A DNA stretch of 64,000 bases from Selenomonas sp. oral taxon 126 (GCF_001683335.1 NZ_CP016201.1:1889591-1953590); one strand, 5' to 3'. Shown: positions 34,321 through 45,844, numbered from the stretch's first letter. Translations and numbers: made by a program. Notes: generated from the letters alone by a model not told the origin.

Positions 34321-34524
34321 GAGAATAAAAATGTATGCGTGATATGTGGTGCGAAGGTAAAGCAAACAGAAAAACCAAGCAAAAAATATAGATGCGAGGA
34401 CCTGCCGCAGGAGGGGCGTGGCAAAGGGGGATATCGTAACCTCGTTTGCGGTCGCGCCCCTCGTGGGCGCGTGGATGTCGAAATGTAGACTTTCGTATGG
34501 AAAATTTCGGAGGGAGAGGGTCAC
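34321..34524. other. CRISPR locus scar: no cas4-cas1-cas2, one degenerate repeat
   Basis: In type I-C loci cas7 is followed by cas4, cas1, cas2 and the array. Here 204 bases separate cas7c from an unrelated ABC transporter gene. The first 75 bases are AT-rich, the rest GC-rich, and the only recognisable item is the repeat at 34451. No spacer-repeat periodicity is found upstream or downstream of it. Confidence 0.6.
34451..34484 (+). repeat. Degenerate type I-C CRISPR repeat, array remnant
   Basis: GTCGC start, 7-bp stem CGCGCCC/GGGCGCG around CTCGT, then TGGATGTCGAAAT in place of the usual TGGATTGAAAT. A damaged 3' end is typical of the last repeat of an array. It stands alone. Confidence 0.75.
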
Positions 34525-35271
34525 TTGCTGTGCTTTACAGGAGTATCCGTGGACTACGGGACGGGGGCGGATGTTGTGCACGCGATAGCGGACACGAGTC
34601 TCTGCGTGGAGCGGGGGACGGTGCTCGCACTCATCGGTGCGTCCGGCTGCGGCAAGTCTACGCTCCTGCGCGTGGGGGCGGGGCTTGTGCGTCCGACAGC
34701 GGGCACAATCACGAGTGATGGCGTGCCCATCGACCCGCGCACGCTGCGCATCGGCTTCCTGCCGCAGAACTACGGTCTGCTCGCATGGAAGACGGTGCGC
34801 GAGAATATCCTGCTCGGCGCACAGATCAAGGGGGAGTGGAGCACCGAGCGGGTGTCGGCATTTGATGAACTCGTCGCAGAGCTTGGACTCTCCGACCTCT
34901 TGGAGCGCTATCCGCGTGAGCTCTCGGGCGGACAGCAACAGCGCGTCGGGCTTGCGCGCGTCTTTCTGCTCGCCCCCGATCTCCTGCTGATGGATGAGCC
35001 GTTCTCCGCGCTCGACGCAATTACGCGCGAGTCGATGCAGGAGGTATTCCTCTCGCTGTGGAAAAAGCAAGCTGTGACGACCCTGCTCGTAACGCATTAT
35101 GTGGAGGAGGCACTGACGCTCGCAGGGCGGATTGCCGTCATGCGGGGGACGCCGGGGCACGTCGCAGAGATCATGGACAATCCGTATGCGGGCGACCTCG
35201 CGCACCGCTCCTCTCAGGAGTTCTTTGCGATGGGGCAGGAGCTGCGCGCAAAGATCGCGGGAGGCGTGTGA
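34525..35271 (+). CDS. ABC transporter ATPase, nitrate/sulfonate/taurine type
   Basis: A 248-residue ATPase of the SsuB/TauB class. Walker A is GASGCGKST, the Q-loop FLPQNYGLLAWKTV, the signature ELSGGQQQRVGLARV, Walker B LLLMDEPFSALD and the switch His THYVEEAL. It starts at TTG 34525 with GGAGGGAGAGGG upstream. The stop overlaps the permease ATG (TGATG). There is no substrate-binding protein gene beside it; upstream is the CRISPR scar. The substrate is unknown. Confidence 0.85.
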   Translation: MLCFTGVSVDYGTGADVVHAIADTSLCVERGTVLALIGASGCGKSTLLRVGAGLVRPTAGTITSDGVPIDPRTLRIGFLPQNYGLLAWKTVRENILLGAQIKGEWSTERVSAFDELVAELGLSDLLERYPRELSGGQQQRVGLARVFLLAPDLLLMDEPFSALDAITRESMQEVFLSLWKKQAVTTLLVTHYVEEALTLAGRIAVMRGTPGHVAEIMDNPYAGDLAHRSSQEFFAMGQELRAKIAGGV

Positions 35272-36014
35272 TGGCAAAGATTTCGCTGCGGATGTTTGCG
35301 CTTGGCATCATCTTCTCGCTTGCTCTTTGGGCGGTTGTTGCACATCTTCTCGCGATGCCCGTGATCCCGCCACCGGAGCAAGTGCTCCTGCGGCTCGTGC
35401 AGAAATTTACAGATGTGATTGCCGTTCATGCGGGCTACAGCCTGATGCGCATTGTGTTCGGTCTCGTTGCTGCCGTTGCCGTTGGCTATCCCGTCGGCGT
35501 TCTGATGGGATACTTCCCGCGCGTGAACCGCCTGCTTGCGCCGCTCCTATATCTGAGTTATCCCGTGCCGAAGATCGCGCTCCTGCCCGTGGTCATGCTG
35601 CTCTTCGGCGTGGGGGAGACGAGCAAACTGCTGCTCGTCTTTCTCATCATCGTCTTTCAGGTTGTCGTTGCCGTGCGTGATGCCGTGGCGGCGATTCCAG
35701 CCGAGACCTATGCGCCGCTGCGCGTCCTCGGCGCATCGTTCGTGCAGATCGTACGGCACATCATCGTGCCCGCCTCACTGCCGAAGTTCATCACGGCGGT
35801 GCGCGTGGCGATGGCGACGGCGATTTCCGTCCTCTTTTTCACGGAGACGTTCGGGACGCAGTACGGCATCGGATATTACATCATGGACGCATGGCTGCGT
35901 GTGAACTACCTCGATATGTATGCGGGCATCGTTGTTCTCAGCACAATGGGGCTACTGCTCTTTGCCCTGCTCGACTGGACAGAACGGCGGCTGTGTGCAT
36001 GGAATCGAACATAA
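35271..36014 (+). CDS. ABC transporter permease, SsuC/TauC type
   Basis: A 247-residue inner-membrane permease of the binding-protein-dependent family with about six helices; the LRVLGASFVQIVRHIIVPASLPKF sequence is the EAA-like ATPase contact. Start ATG 35271 overlaps the ATPase stop. It completes a two-gene unit that lacks a solute-binding protein in this window, so that partner is either encoded elsewhere or was lost with the neighbouring CRISPR deletion (inference). Confidence 0.87.
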   Translation: MAKISLRMFALGIIFSLALWAVVAHLLAMPVIPPPEQVLLRLVQKFTDVIAVHAGYSLMRIVFGLVAAVAVGYPVGVLMGYFPRVNRLLAPLLYLSYPVPKIALLPVVMLLFGVGETSKLLLVFLIIVFQVVVAVRDAVAAIPAETYAPLRVLGASFVQIVRHIIVPASLPKFITAVRVAMATAISVLFFTETFGTQYGIGYYIMDAWLRVNYLDMYAGIVVLSTMGLLLFALLDWTERRLCAWNRT

Positions 36015-36071
36015 GATTTCGATTTGATAGAAAAAGTTGTGGACTTGCTTTTCTTTTTCCTACAAATGTCC

Positions 36072-36077
36072 TATAAT
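36072..36077 (+). promoter_or_regulatory. -10 element for the H-NOX chemoreceptor
   Basis: TATAAT 49 bases before the start; the best -35 (TTGCTT, 36045-36050) has a long 21-base spacer. Confidence 0.45.
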
Positions 36078-36125
36078 GTAGAATGAGAGAGATTCTAAAT
36101 GATGAGTTCGGGAGGGCTCTGTTGT

Positions 36126-37919
36126 ATGAAAGGTACTGTAGTCGCTACATGGATTAGTACATCGCGTGAGCTATGGGGCAGTGATGTGGTTGACGGGGTT
36201 ATGCGGGAGATGGGGTGGGAGCCGGATCGGCTCTTTCTGCCGCTTGAGGACGTCGATGACGGCACGATCAAACGCCTGATGGATACGCTCAGCAAGGCGA
36301 ATGGTCTGTCTGTCAGGGATATTTGGTATGAAATGGGACGCGATAACATTAAGTCCTTTGCACGCGTGTACCCTTCGTTTTTCGCAAATAAAAACCTATA
36401 TACATTCTTGGCATCAACCTACGATATTCATGTAGAGATCGTAAAAAAGATTGCGGGCGCAAAGCCGCCTCAGCTCATTATGACGCCGATTTCGGAATAC
36501 GAGGCGATATTTACCTACGATTCGAATCGGGGGCTTCTGGACTATTTTCGCGGGCTGATCAAAGGTTCGGCAGAGTATTTTAAGGAAAAGCTCGGGGTTG
36601 AAGTTCTGGAACAGACGGCCACCCATATGAAGCTGAAGCTTACCTTTGAAAAACCGATCTTCCGAGAGAAAACATTTGGCATCAATAAACTCTTTGCCTT
36701 TACCGGATCGCCGGCGGGCGGCATTGGTCTGCTGACGTTTGCGGGGACGCTGATTTTATCCGTGCTGCTCAGTCTCGGCGATGTTTCGTGGAAGACATTC
36801 GTCATTCCCGTGTGCTCTGCTCTGGTTGCCGCGCTCGGCGCAGGGATTCTGCTGCGTCCGCTCGGAGCAATCGAAAAGGAAATCGATCAGCTGGTCGAAA
36901 ACAAATATTTTGACGCGCTGACGCTTCGCTCCGGCGACGTATTCGAGCGGGTGAGTGACAAGCTGATCAAGTATCGCAAGCAGACGCAGGCGGACTTTAC
37001 GGGCTTCAAGGGGATCGTGGACGAGCTGCGGCGCTATGGCAGCGATTTTGACGGATTGGCAGAGAATATGGGGGGGGCCTCGGGGGATATCGCAGACGTG
37101 ATCAACGAGGTTGCGGACAGTGCTACGACGGGGGCGGAGAATACCATATCCGTGGCAGATTTCCTCAACGCTAATATGAAAGCACTGCAATCGGTCGTCA
37201 ATGAGCAGGTCAAGAATAACGATGCACTGAACTACGCCGTCAACAGCATTCACGAAGGCTTCGGTAAGGTGCGGACATCCAGTACGAACCTTAATCACAG
37301 CATGGAAAAATTCACTGCTGTGAAGGAAGAGGTCGAGTCTCTTAGAGAGGCGACGGAGAAGATCATGGCGATCACGGGGCTGGTAACGGATATCGCAGGG
37401 CAAACAAACCTGCTCGCCCTCAATGCTGCGATTGAAGCAGCCAGAGCAGGTGAGCAGGGACGCGGGTTCAGCGTCGTCGCCGAGGAAGTCCGAAAGCTTG
37501 CCGAGCAGTCGCAGGGACACGCTGAGGTCATCACGAGCGATGTCATGGCGGTCACGCGTATCATCAACGAGGTCGTCGGTTCGGTCAACGAGGAATATGA
37601 GGTCTTGGAGCGTGAGAGCAGTCAGCTCGTTCACGTTGTCGAGGGAAACAATCAGTACATCGACAACATTCGCGGTGTGTCGGGAAGTATTTCGGGCATC
37701 ATTGAGCAGCTCAAAAATGAGATGACGAACATGGAAGATGTTCTCAGCAAGGTCGAGCATATCGCCTCTATGGCAGAGCAAAACTCCGCCTCAACTGAGG
37801 AAGTCAACGCCGCCATGCACACGCATAACCTAAAGCTGCAGGACATGATGGAAAAAATCAAGCAGTTCAAGGAAGTTACCACGGCGTTCTCGGCGGATAT
37901 CAATCACTATAAGACCTGA
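36126..37919 (+). CDS. H-NOX heme-sensor methyl-accepting chemotaxis protein
   Basis: A 597-residue chemoreceptor. Residues 1-180 are an H-NOX domain: [34 protein letters not shown], a heme-ligand His at about 102 ([13 protein letters not shown]) and the YxSxR heme-propionate motif as YDSNR. Two transmembrane helices (about 198-245) follow, then a HAMP-like linker and an MCP signalling domain whose tip is [39 protein letters not shown]. It probably senses NO or O2 in the cytoplasm and signals to CheA. The start at 36126 gives the family N-terminus; ATG 36099 is in frame but not supported. Known in thermophilic anaerobes, where H-NOX is fused to MCPs. Confidence 0.92.
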   Translation: MKGTVVATWISTSRELWGSDVVDGVMREMGWEPDRLFLPLEDVDDGTIKRLMDTLSKANGLSVRDIWYEMGRDNIKSFARVYPSFFANKNLYTFLASTYDIHVEIVKKIAGAKPPQLIMTPISEYEAIFTYDSNRGLLDYFRGLIKGSAEYFKEKLGVEVLEQTATHMKLKLTFEKPIFREKTFGINKLFAFTGSPAGGIGLLTFAGTLILSVLLSLGDVSWKTFVIPVCSALVAALGAGILLRPLGAIEKEIDQLVENKYFDALTLRSGDVFERVSDKLIKYRKQTQADFTGFKGIVDELRRYGSDFDGLAENMGGASGDIADVINEVADSATTGAENTISVADFLNANMKALQSVVNEQVKNNDALNYAVNSIHEGFGKVRTSSTNLNHSMEKFTAVKEEVESLREATEKIMAITGLVTDIAGQTNLLALNAAIEAARAGEQGRGFSVVAEEVRKLAEQSQGHAEVITSDVMAVTRIINEVVGSVNEEYEVLERESSQLVHVVEGNNQYIDNIRGVSGSISGIIEQLKNEMTNMEDVLSKVEHIASMAEQNSASTEEVNAAMHTHNLKLQDMMEKIKQFKEVTTAFSADINHYKT

Positions 37920-37938
37920 TCCTGTTCTATGAAAAATG

Positions 37939-37983
37939 GGCTGTTGCATGAAGACAAAAAGCCTTTGTGCAACAGCCTTTTTT
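37939..37983 (+). terminator. Terminator after the chemoreceptor
   Basis: GGCTGTTGCA pairs with TGCAACAGCC, followed by TTTTTT. One of the recurrent TGCA(C/T)GAAG hairpins. Confidence 0.8.
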
Positions 37984-38141
37984 AGGGTATCGCCGTCAAT
38001 GCAGACAAGATAGGGCGCATGAATACTTCTTCTCAATAGCTTTACAAGCCCCTCTGAAAAATGGTAAGATGAGCGCGTATGCTTTTGCCGTGCGGACAGG
38101 TATCTGTTCGACTTTCTTTCAGGAAAAGGATGGTACGCAAA

Positions 38142-40031
38142 ATGAACGAGCTTCTCTATAAAATTCCTGCCAATACGCCGCGCGAGGAGGTCATTCGTCA
38201 GCTCAAGGCACATCCCGAGGTGCGCTTCGTCTCGCTCGTTGGCATCGATATGGCGGGCAACGATACCGATGAGAAGATCCCCGTGCGGATTTTCATTGAG
38301 GACATCGAGAAATTTTACAATGGAACCGCCGTGCAGACGGACGGCTCCTCCGTCGTCCTGCCGAAGATTGCGACGATCAATAACGCGAAGGTGGATCTTC
38401 CGATTGATCCTGCAGTCAACTGGTTCGTGGACTACGATCCCGAGAGCGCGGATGAGGAAACGGGACTGCCCATCGGGACGCTGCGCATTCCGTCCTTTAT
38501 CATTCACGAGGAAAAGCGCGTCGACTCGCGCGCGGTACTCGTGGATACGCTTGCCTATGTCAAGCAGGAACTGCTCGACTTTTTCCATGCGCATCCCAAG
38601 ATCTCCGGTGCGCCGAGCCTGAACGGAGCGGACATTGTGGACATTGCGTTTACATCGGCGACAGAGCTTGAGTTCTGGGTCAAGACGCCGCTCGACGACA
38701 ATGCGTCCATCGAGGAGATGTCCGCCTCGCAGGTGATGAATGAGCAGTATTGGGAGCGCACGCACGGCGCTGTGCGTACGGCGCTCGAGGACTGCATCAT
38801 CCAGCTTGACAAATACGGCTTCCATATGGAGATGGGGCACAAGGAGGTCGGCGGGCTCAAGGCACAGATCGACGAGAGTGGCCGCATGACGCACGTCTGC
38901 GAGCAGATCGAGATCGACTGGCAGTATGACCATGCCGTGCAGGCGGCAGACAACGAGCTCTTCGTCCGCACATTTGTCCGCGAGATCTTCCGCCTCTATG
39001 GGCTCGAGGTCAACTTCAAGGCGAAGCCGCTCATCGGGCTTGCGGGCAACGGCGAGCACACGCATCTCAGCCTCGCGGCGATCACGAAGGACGGCAAGCG
39101 GCACAGCCTCTTTGCCGCCGATGATCAGAACGCGAACTATATGAATGCGGTCGGCTACGGCGCGCTTATGGGGCTTCTCAAAAACTACGAGGCGATCAAC
39201 CCGTTCGTGTCTGCAACGAATGATGCGTTCAACCGCCTCAAGCCCGGCTTTGAGGCGCCCGTCTGCATCGTCACCTCGTTCGGCGCCTCGCCTGCGATCC
39301 CCTCGCGCAACCGCACGGTGCTCGTGAGTCTCATCCGCGACCTCAAGAATCCGATCGCGACGCGCTTTGAGCTGCGCGCGACGAATCCGTATTCCAACAC
39401 CTATCTCGTCATTGCCGCCTCTTACCTTGCGATTCTCGACGGGATCAAACACACGGCGGGACGCACGACGGCGGAGCTTCTTGCAGAGCTGTCGAAGCAG
39501 CCGGGGGAGAAGGGATTCTACCTCGAGAGCGACCGCGCCTATCGGAGCGAGGAGGACGTGTTCGAGTACTATACGGAGGACGAGCGCGACGCGTGCTTTG
39601 GAAAGCCGCCCGCGACGGTTTGGGAGAACATGCTCGGCTTTGACCTCTACCCCGAAAAGGTGGCGGTGCTCACGGCGGGCAACACGCTCCGCCCGCAGAT
39701 CATTGAGTCGTTCCGTACGGGCGCACTCCTGCGCTGGAAGATTGAGCTCATCAGCCGCATCATCCCCGAGAACCGCAAGCTCGTCCGCCGTATGACGGAG
39801 ATCAAGAGCGATTTCGTCACAGATCAGGATGCCTACATGTGGAACAAGATCCACGATCTGCGCATCTACCTCGCGAAGGATACGATCGATGACAAGGCGC
39901 TTTTCACGTTGCTCATCAAGGCGCTGAATGAGGGCGACTACCCGACGGCGTCCGCCCTGCAGCTCGAGATGTACGCAAAGATGGAGGAGCTCAAGAGCCT
40001 CTACGAGTGCTATAAAAAGAATATGATCTGA
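38142..40031 (+). CDS. glnA: Glutamine synthetase, long (about 630-residue) form
   Basis: A 629-residue glutamine synthetase, longer than the 450-residue type I enzymes. It makes glutamine from glutamate, ammonia and ATP. Recognisable catalytic features are TELEFWV (metal-binding Glu), KEVGGLKAQIDESG, LAGNGEHTHLSL (ATP/Glu site), and SRNRTVLVSLI / ATRFELRATNP. The last 150 residues, helical and charged, are the extra part. The motifs differ from classical type III GlnN, so it is a separate long subgroup found in Clostridia and Negativicutes. ATG 38142 is chosen (AAAAGGA upstream); ATG 38130 is possible. Confidence 0.88.
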   Translation: MNELLYKIPANTPREEVIRQLKAHPEVRFVSLVGIDMAGNDTDEKIPVRIFIEDIEKFYNGTAVQTDGSSVVLPKIATINNAKVDLPIDPAVNWFVDYDPESADEETGLPIGTLRIPSFIIHEEKRVDSRAVLVDTLAYVKQELLDFFHAHPKISGAPSLNGADIVDIAFTSATELEFWVKTPLDDNASIEEMSASQVMNEQYWERTHGAVRTALEDCIIQLDKYGFHMEMGHKEVGGLKAQIDESGRMTHVCEQIEIDWQYDHAVQAADNELFVRTFVREIFRLYGLEVNFKAKPLIGLAGNGEHTHLSLAAITKDGKRHSLFAADDQNANYMNAVGYGALMGLLKNYEAINPFVSATNDAFNRLKPGFEAPVCIVTSFGASPAIPSRNRTVLVSLIRDLKNPIATRFELRATNPYSNTYLVIAASYLAILDGIKHTAGRTTAELLAELSKQPGEKGFYLESDRAYRSEEDVFEYYTEDERDACFGKPPATVWENMLGFDLYPEKVAVLTAGNTLRPQIIESFRTGALLRWKIELISRIIPENRKLVRRMTEIKSDFVTDQDAYMWNKIHDLRIYLAKDTIDDKALFTLLIKALNEGDYPTASALQLEMYAKMEELKSLYECYKKNMI

Positions 40032-40036
40032 GTGTA

Positions 40037-40071
40037 AGAGGCTCTGTCGAAATTTCGGCAGGGCTTCTTTT
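40037..40071 (+). terminator. Terminator after glnA
   Basis: GCTCTGTCGAAA pairs with TTTCGGCAGGGC, followed by TTCTTTT. Confidence 0.7.
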
Positions 40072-40097
40072 GGTTAGGGTTGTTTTTATGCTATAAT
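40070..40097 (+). promoter_or_regulatory. Promoter of the Rpn nuclease gene
   Basis: TTGGTT (40070-40075) and TATAAT (40092-40097) with a 16-base spacer. Confidence 0.55.
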
Positions 40098-40138
40098 AAA
40101 AACAAATCATAAAGTTTTACTGCACTGTGAGGAACATG

Positions 40139-41026
40139 ATGATCGAAGGGCATAAAGCGCGACAATATCAGGATACGGTGTTTCGCCTGTATTTCAGCGA
40201 CACGATGCGTCTGCGGGAGCTGGCGGGCGCACTGCACGGGCGAACGTACACATCGGAAGAACAGATGGAAATCGTTACACTGGATGGGACGTTCCTGTCA
40301 CAGCTGAAAAACGATATTTCATTTATACTTGCGGGGCGGCATCTTGTTTTTATGGAGCATCAGAGTACCCCGAACGAGAATATGCCCCTGCGCTGCCTTT
40401 ACTATGTCTGTGAACAGTTTCGCAGGAAGATTGATGCAAAGTTGCTCTATCAAAACAGGAAGGTCATGCTTCCCGTGCCGGAGTTTCATGTATTCTATAC
40501 GGGTGTGAAGGTGTTGCCGGAGGAGTCGGTCATGAGGCTCTCTGATGCATTTTGTGCGGATGGCATGGATCTGAACTTGGAGCTTAAAGTCAGCATTCAC
40601 AACGTCGTCTATGGGGAGCAAAAACAACTCCTTATACAAAGCCGTGCACTGCATGACTATAGCTTCTTTATTAATGCGGTCAAACGGAACATTGCGGCAG
40701 GGATACCGCGTGTGGAAGCGATTCGCAGCGCTATACGCTATTGCAAAGAACATGAGATTATGAGGCTGTTTTTGGAGCAGCATGAAAGGGAGGTCATCGA
40801 CATGGTGGATTTTGAATGGAACCAAGAACTCTTTGAAGAGGCAAAATTCGAGGAGGGGCTTGAGCAGGGGCGTGAGGAAGGTCTTGAGCAGGGACGTGAG
40901 GAAGGAAAATCGGCGATGATTCTCGGAATGCTCAGGGAAAAGATGCCGCTTGAGATGATTGCCAAGATTTCGGAGCTCTCCCTTGATAAAGTGCGCGAGC
41001 TTGGGCGGATGCACAGCCTGCTGTAA
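40139..41026 (+). CDS. Rpn/PD-(D/E)XK-family nuclease (recombination-promoting type)
   Basis: A 295-residue Rpn-family protein (PDDEXK transposase-like). The nuclease core includes QDTVFRLYFSD, LKNDISFILAGRHLVFMEHQST (conserved D and E/Q metal site) and a C-terminal helical part ending with the tandem GLEQGREEG repeat typical of this family. Rpn proteins are DNA endonucleases that promote recombination and are often multicopy. AGGA lies 5 bases before ATG 40139; ATG 40136 and GTG 40127 are alternatives. It is monocistronic, with its own terminator. Confidence 0.85.
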   Translation: MIEGHKARQYQDTVFRLYFSDTMRLRELAGALHGRTYTSEEQMEIVTLDGTFLSQLKNDISFILAGRHLVFMEHQSTPNENMPLRCLYYVCEQFRRKIDAKLLYQNRKVMLPVPEFHVFYTGVKVLPEESVMRLSDAFCADGMDLNLELKVSIHNVVYGEQKQLLIQSRALHDYSFFINAVKRNIAAGIPRVEAIRSAIRYCKEHEIMRLFLEQHEREVIDMVDFEWNQELFEEAKFEEGLEQGREEGLEQGREEGKSAMILGMLREKMPLEMIAKISELSLDKVRELGRMHSLL

Positions 41027-41068
41027 GACATATATTCTTTCTATATGCCTTGTATTTTTTCAAAAATG

Positions 41069-41113
41069 AAAGGGAACTGCGACACATCGAGAGCGTGCGG
41101 CAGTTCCCTTTTT
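41069..41113 (+). terminator. Terminator after the Rpn gene
   Basis: AAAGGGAACTGC pairs with GCAGTTCCCTTT, followed by TTTG. Confidence 0.8.
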
Positions 41114-41251
41114 GTGTAGATGAAGGTCGAACCTTCTTCAATGTGGGAAAAGAAGATGTGCGATATGTCTGCCGTCGATGCCGCTACACAAAAGCGGCAA
41201 TAAAGCCAATTTTTTTGCGTGCAAGGTTATGGCGTACAAGGCTTAAAAAAT

Positions 41252-41305
41252 AAAAGTCAAAAAATCAAAAGTTTTATTTGACTTTTTGACTTTATCTGTT
41301 ATAAT
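41252..41305 (+). promoter_or_regulatory. clpB promoter with AGTCAAA heat-shock-like operator repeats
   Basis: TTGACT (41278-41283) and TATAAT (41300-41305), 16-base spacer. The -35 lies within two AGTCAAA units on the minus strand (TTTGACT then TTTGACT, 8 bases apart), faced by an AAGTCAAA on the plus strand upstream. CtsR operators are AGTCAAA-type heptamers in tandem, usually 10 bases apart, so this is CtsR-like but with a shorter spacing. No other protein-coding content is seen in 41027-41344. Confidence 0.55.
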
Positions 41306-41344
41306 GGGCACATAAACATGAAATGAACTGTGGAGGACATGGAT

Positions 41345-43918
<2,574 letters not shown>

Positions 43919-43923
43919 ATCCA

Positions 43924-43974
43924 AAAGCCTGCCCCGCTTGCGGGGAAGGGGGACCGCGAAGCGGTGGAAGGGGC
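43924..43974. repeat. GC-rich palindromic intergenic repeat, copy 1
   Basis: Two adjoining hairpins: GCCCC/GGGGA-type and ACCGC/GCGGT, ending TGGAAGGGGC. The same unit with an AAGCCT start is repeated at 62318-62370. Confidence 0.7.
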
Positions 43975-43981
43975 ACAACAG

Positions 43982-44024
43982 GGAGCAGCATGAAGGTGTA
44001 TTTTCCTTCATGTCGCTCCTTATT
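43982..44024 (+). terminator. Terminator after clpB
   Basis: GGAGCAGCATGAAGG pairs with CCTTCATGTCGCTCC, followed by TTATTCATTT. It belongs to the TGCA(C/T)GAAG-like hairpin class. Confidence 0.65.
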
Positions 44025-44124
44025 CATTTCCGTACCAAAGGTTACAGCCTTTCTTCACCGACCTGCGTTATAATCGTCACACAGAGATGACAAAGAGCAT
44101 TTGACATATAAAGGAGTTTTGACG

Positions 44125-45567
44125 ATGGAGAAGATACTGGATCTGAAAAAGACGGTTGCCGAGCTCGTGGAGGAGAATCCCGAAGTAAAGGAGATCATGG
44201 CGGGGATCGGCTTTAAGGAGATTACAAATCCCGTTGCGCTGAACGTGATGGGGCGCATCATGACGATTCCGCGCGGCGCAGCGGTGAAGGGCATCGACCT
44301 CGCGAAGGTGATTGCGGCATTCGAGGAGCGCGGCTATACGGTTCTCAGCGAGGACGGCGCATCGCGTCAGGGGCGTTTACGCGGCTTTATCGAGCGCCTG
44401 TCGAGCGGCGAGGACTTGGAGTCCGTCCGCAAGGACTTCGTGCAGGAGTTCCGGCACGTCGAGGCACAGGAGATTATGGACGCAGAGCAGACCCTCATCA
44501 AGGAGGGGCTGCCCATCAAGGAGGTACAGCGTCTCTGCGATGTGCACTCCGCACTCTTTCACGGCGCGATGGACGCTCCTGCGGGTGCGCTCTCGCACGA
44601 CGAGATTCACGCACAGGCGGCATCGGTGAATCCCGACGACATTGATGCACTGCCCGAGGCACATCCGCTCTCCATCCTGCGTGCGGAGAATGCGGCACTC
44701 GACGCGCTGCTCGACACGATTGAGGGCGAGCTGGACGGCGCAAAGCGTACAGATGTCATGCTCCAGCACATTCTCGCGCTCGGTGATGTGCGCTCCCACT
44801 ACATCAAGAAGGAAGAACTGTTGATGCCGATTCTCTACGATTACGGTGTCACGGGTCCCTCGCAGGTCATGTGGGGCATCGACGATGAGATGAAGCGCGA
44901 GCTCGCGATGATTATCAAGGCACTCAAGGCAGACGCGGAGACGCTGCCGCTCTACGAGGCACGTATCCGTGCACTCATGCAGCGCATCCGAGAGATGATC
45001 TTCAAGGAGGAGAAGATTCTCTTTCCGCTCAGCCTGCGCTATTTCACGCAGATGGAATGGTATCGCTGCTATCATGACCTGCCGGACATGGGTATCTCGT
45101 TCGGCGTTCCGATTCCCGCGTGGGCAGAGGCGCAGCCGTGGCTCGATCAGGAGGCGGCGCGTCTCGCACAGTCTCAGGTGGGGGGGAAGCTCCAGTTCCC
45201 GACGGGCGAGCTGTCAATGGAGCAGCTGACGACGATCCTTCAGTTGCTGCCCGTGGATATCACGTTTATCGACAAGGACGATGTCGTCCGCTTCTTCACG
45301 AACGAGGGGCAGGTCTTTACGCGCCCGCTGTCCGCACTCGGGCGCGATGTGATGAACTGTCATCCGCCCGAGATCATCCCCGTGGTGCGGAATCTGATCG
45401 CCGACTTCAAGGCGAAGAAGCGCACGCAGATGATCGTGCACCGCTACATCCGCGAGCGTCCGATTCGCGTACACTATCAGGCAATGTACGATGCGGTGGG
45501 CGAGTACATCGGCACGGTCGAGTTTGTGACCGACCACGCAGAGCCGCTGGAAAAATTCCGTCGCTGA
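44125..45567 (+). CDS. DUF1858/DUF438/hemerythrin/PAS protein
   Basis: A 480-residue soluble protein. Order: DUF1858-like N-terminus (KKTVAELVEENPEVKEIMAGIGF), DUF438 region (GFIERLSSGEDLESVRKDFVQEFRHVEAQEIMDAEQTLI), a hemerythrin-like helical domain with candidate di-iron ligands (HPLSILRAENAALD, HYIKKEELLMPILYDYG, KEEKILFPLSL) and a C-terminal PAS domain (DITFIDKDDVVRFFTNEG). Hemerythrin domains bind O2 or NO or protect iron centres. AAAGGAG precedes ATG 44125. It probably senses oxygen or nitrosative stress, but no output domain is present, so the partner is unknown. Confidence 0.85.
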   Translation: MEKILDLKKTVAELVEENPEVKEIMAGIGFKEITNPVALNVMGRIMTIPRGAAVKGIDLAKVIAAFEERGYTVLSEDGASRQGRLRGFIERLSSGEDLESVRKDFVQEFRHVEAQEIMDAEQTLIKEGLPIKEVQRLCDVHSALFHGAMDAPAGALSHDEIHAQAASVNPDDIDALPEAHPLSILRAENAALDALLDTIEGELDGAKRTDVMLQHILALGDVRSHYIKKEELLMPILYDYGVTGPSQVMWGIDDEMKRELAMIIKALKADAETLPLYEARIRALMQRIREMIFKEEKILFPLSLRYFTQMEWYRCYHDLPDMGISFGVPIPAWAEAQPWLDQEAARLAQSQVGGKLQFPTGELSMEQLTTILQLLPVDITFIDKDDVVRFFTNEGQVFTRPLSALGRDVMNCHPPEIIPVVRNLIADFKAKKRTQMIVHRYIRERPIRVHYQAMYDAVGEYIGTVEFVTDHAEPLEKFRR

Positions 45568-45641
45568 ACATGAGTGTATGACACTATTGCATAAAATTTG
45601 AGAACGTGATAAAATATTAAAGCAAAACTAAAATTATTTCT

Positions 45642-45679
45642 TGTGGTCAACCGTTTTGTAACAAAAATGGTTGACCACA
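45642..45679. promoter_or_regulatory. Long palindrome, possible operator
   Basis: TGTGGTCAACC (45642-45652) is perfectly inverted at 45669-45679 (GGTTGACCACA), with an inner TTTTGT/ACAAAA pair. No T tract follows on either strand, so it fits an operator better than a terminator. Confidence 0.5.
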
Positions 45680-45844
45680 GTAGTATGTGCAAAGAGAAGG
45701 TATCATTATGAACAAGGGCGAATCGTATAAAGATCTTGTACAAGACTCACAAGAGCGTTATCGGATGCAAAGCGATGGGGCTTCTTTTCTGATATTGCTT
45801 TGATGAGGCATTTGGCATATGTAGGGAAATAAATTAGCTACTAA

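Noticed and set aside
34321-34488. 55-codon extension of the cas7c frame with CVICG and YRCED as a zinc-ribbon protein
   Set aside because: It follows a stop codon, has no start or ribosome-binding site, and its end lies inside the CRISPR repeat.
41027-41344. CIRCE element (HrcA site) upstream of clpB
   Set aside because: No TTAGCACTC-N9-GAGTGCTAA sequence; the repeats there are AGTCAAA-type.
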